From the NCBI RefSeq assembly GCF_013155275.1, contig NZ_JABJXS010000004.1, positions 124,001 to 188,000 of the forward strand: 64,000 bases of DNA, given 5' to 3'. This document shows positions 63,884-64,000 of this stretch, piece after piece (the first letter of the stretch is position 1; the number at the start of each line of letters is the position of its first letter). Source of the stretch: Brenneria sp. hezel4-2-4. GTDB lineage: Bacteria; Pseudomonadota; Gammaproteobacteria; Enterobacterales; Enterobacteriaceae. The notes under the pieces are model-generated. The model saw only the letters and a program-made list of their open reading frames with translations, searched no databases and was not told where the DNA came from. Made by a program: the position numbers and the translations under genes.

Positions 63884-63914
63884 AAGATAGGCCTTCCCCT
63901 AAGGGGAAGGTCAA
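63884..63914 (-). promoter_or_regulatory. CueR-class promoter of the DUF305 gene
   Basis: On the minus strand, TTGACC and TATCTT are separated by a 19-base spacer, the lengthened spacing of MerR-family promoters. CCTTCCCCTTAGGGGAAGG (63892-63910), a 19-bp palindrome of the CCTTCC-N7-GGAAGG type, fills the spacer. This is the CueR operator form seen before copA and cueO. Confidence 0.88.
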
Positions 63915-63937
63915 GAAGAAAGCGTCAAATAAGGAAA

Positions 63938-63993
63938 ACCGCCGGACCTATCCACCGCGGTGATGAAAATCAGCGATGGATAAATCCGACGGT
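63938..63993. repeat. Interrupted inverted repeat at the window edge
   Basis: ACCGCCGGA (63938-63946) pairs with TCCGACGGT (63985-63993) with one mismatch, and TATCCA (63949-63954) pairs with TGGATA (63977-63982) inside it. It can fold into a two-part hairpin with a 22-base loop. It may be a terminator of a gene beyond the window or a dispersed repeat. Confidence 0.4.
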
Positions 63994-64000
63994 CTTAAGG

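Overview
The window reads as a chromosome segment of a plant-associated enterobacterium, most likely Pectobacteriaceae (Brenneria, Dickeya or Pectobacterium type). The housekeeping proteins match Escherichia coli closely in length and motifs (DeaD, Pnp, InfB, FtsH, ObgE, RpoD). The gene order is the conserved 'yhb' block, but with arrangements not found in E. coli. The genus is an inference; no 16S gene is present.

Layout. 1-6.1 kb: the end of a GntR-type regulator, then a Fur-controlled iron island with a FecI-type sigma factor, a FecR-type anti-sigma factor, a TonB-dependent siderophore receptor with an N-terminal signalling domain, and an ABC transporter. 6.1-10.5 kb: the deoCABD nucleoside catabolism operon on the minus strand, with a CRP site and an 18-bp perfect inverted repeat around its promoter. 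10.6-12.0 kb: a metal efflux pair (DmeF and an RcnR/CsoR-type repressor) with a textbook operator. 12.2-20.3 kb: yhbQ, yhbS, the O2-independent ubiquinone genes ubiT/ubiU/ubiV, an HlyD adaptor with two ABC-2 permeases and no ATPase, and yhbW.

20.5-32.8 kb: the minus-strand RNA and translation cluster metY-rimP-nusA-infB-rbfA-truB-rpsO-pnp-nlpI-yrbN-deaD, including the 24-residue yrbN gene. Its leader hairpins and attenuators are readable, and NusA carries an unusual 8-residue insertion. 33.5-37.4 kb: a complete single-module nonribosomal peptide synthetase (C-A-T-TE) on the plus strand, alone between tRNA-fMet and tRNA-Leu. 37.6-59.9 kb: conserved core genes leuU, secG, glmM, folP, ftsH, rlmE, yhbY, greA, dacB, obgE, yhbE, rpmA, rplU, ispB, two tandem Mu-type DNA-binding proteins, sfsB, mdh, argR, tsaD, and rpsU-dnaG-rpoD with mug.

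60.0-63.5 kb, next to tRNA-Ile(CAU): an accessory island of wreckage. It holds a cbtA toxin gene fused by deletion to a DUF4942 gene, a stub of its cbeA antitoxin, an IS1-family transposase remnant, and a frameshifted higBA-like toxin-antitoxin pair. In the middle is one intact gene for an aerolysin/ETX-MTX2-like beta-pore-forming protein. The window ends with a DUF305 copper-type periplasmic protein behind a near-perfect CueR-class promoter.

The most interesting items are the aerolysin-like protein and the orphan NRPS. The NusA insertion, the metal-sensing promoters and the small palindromic repeats are secondary.
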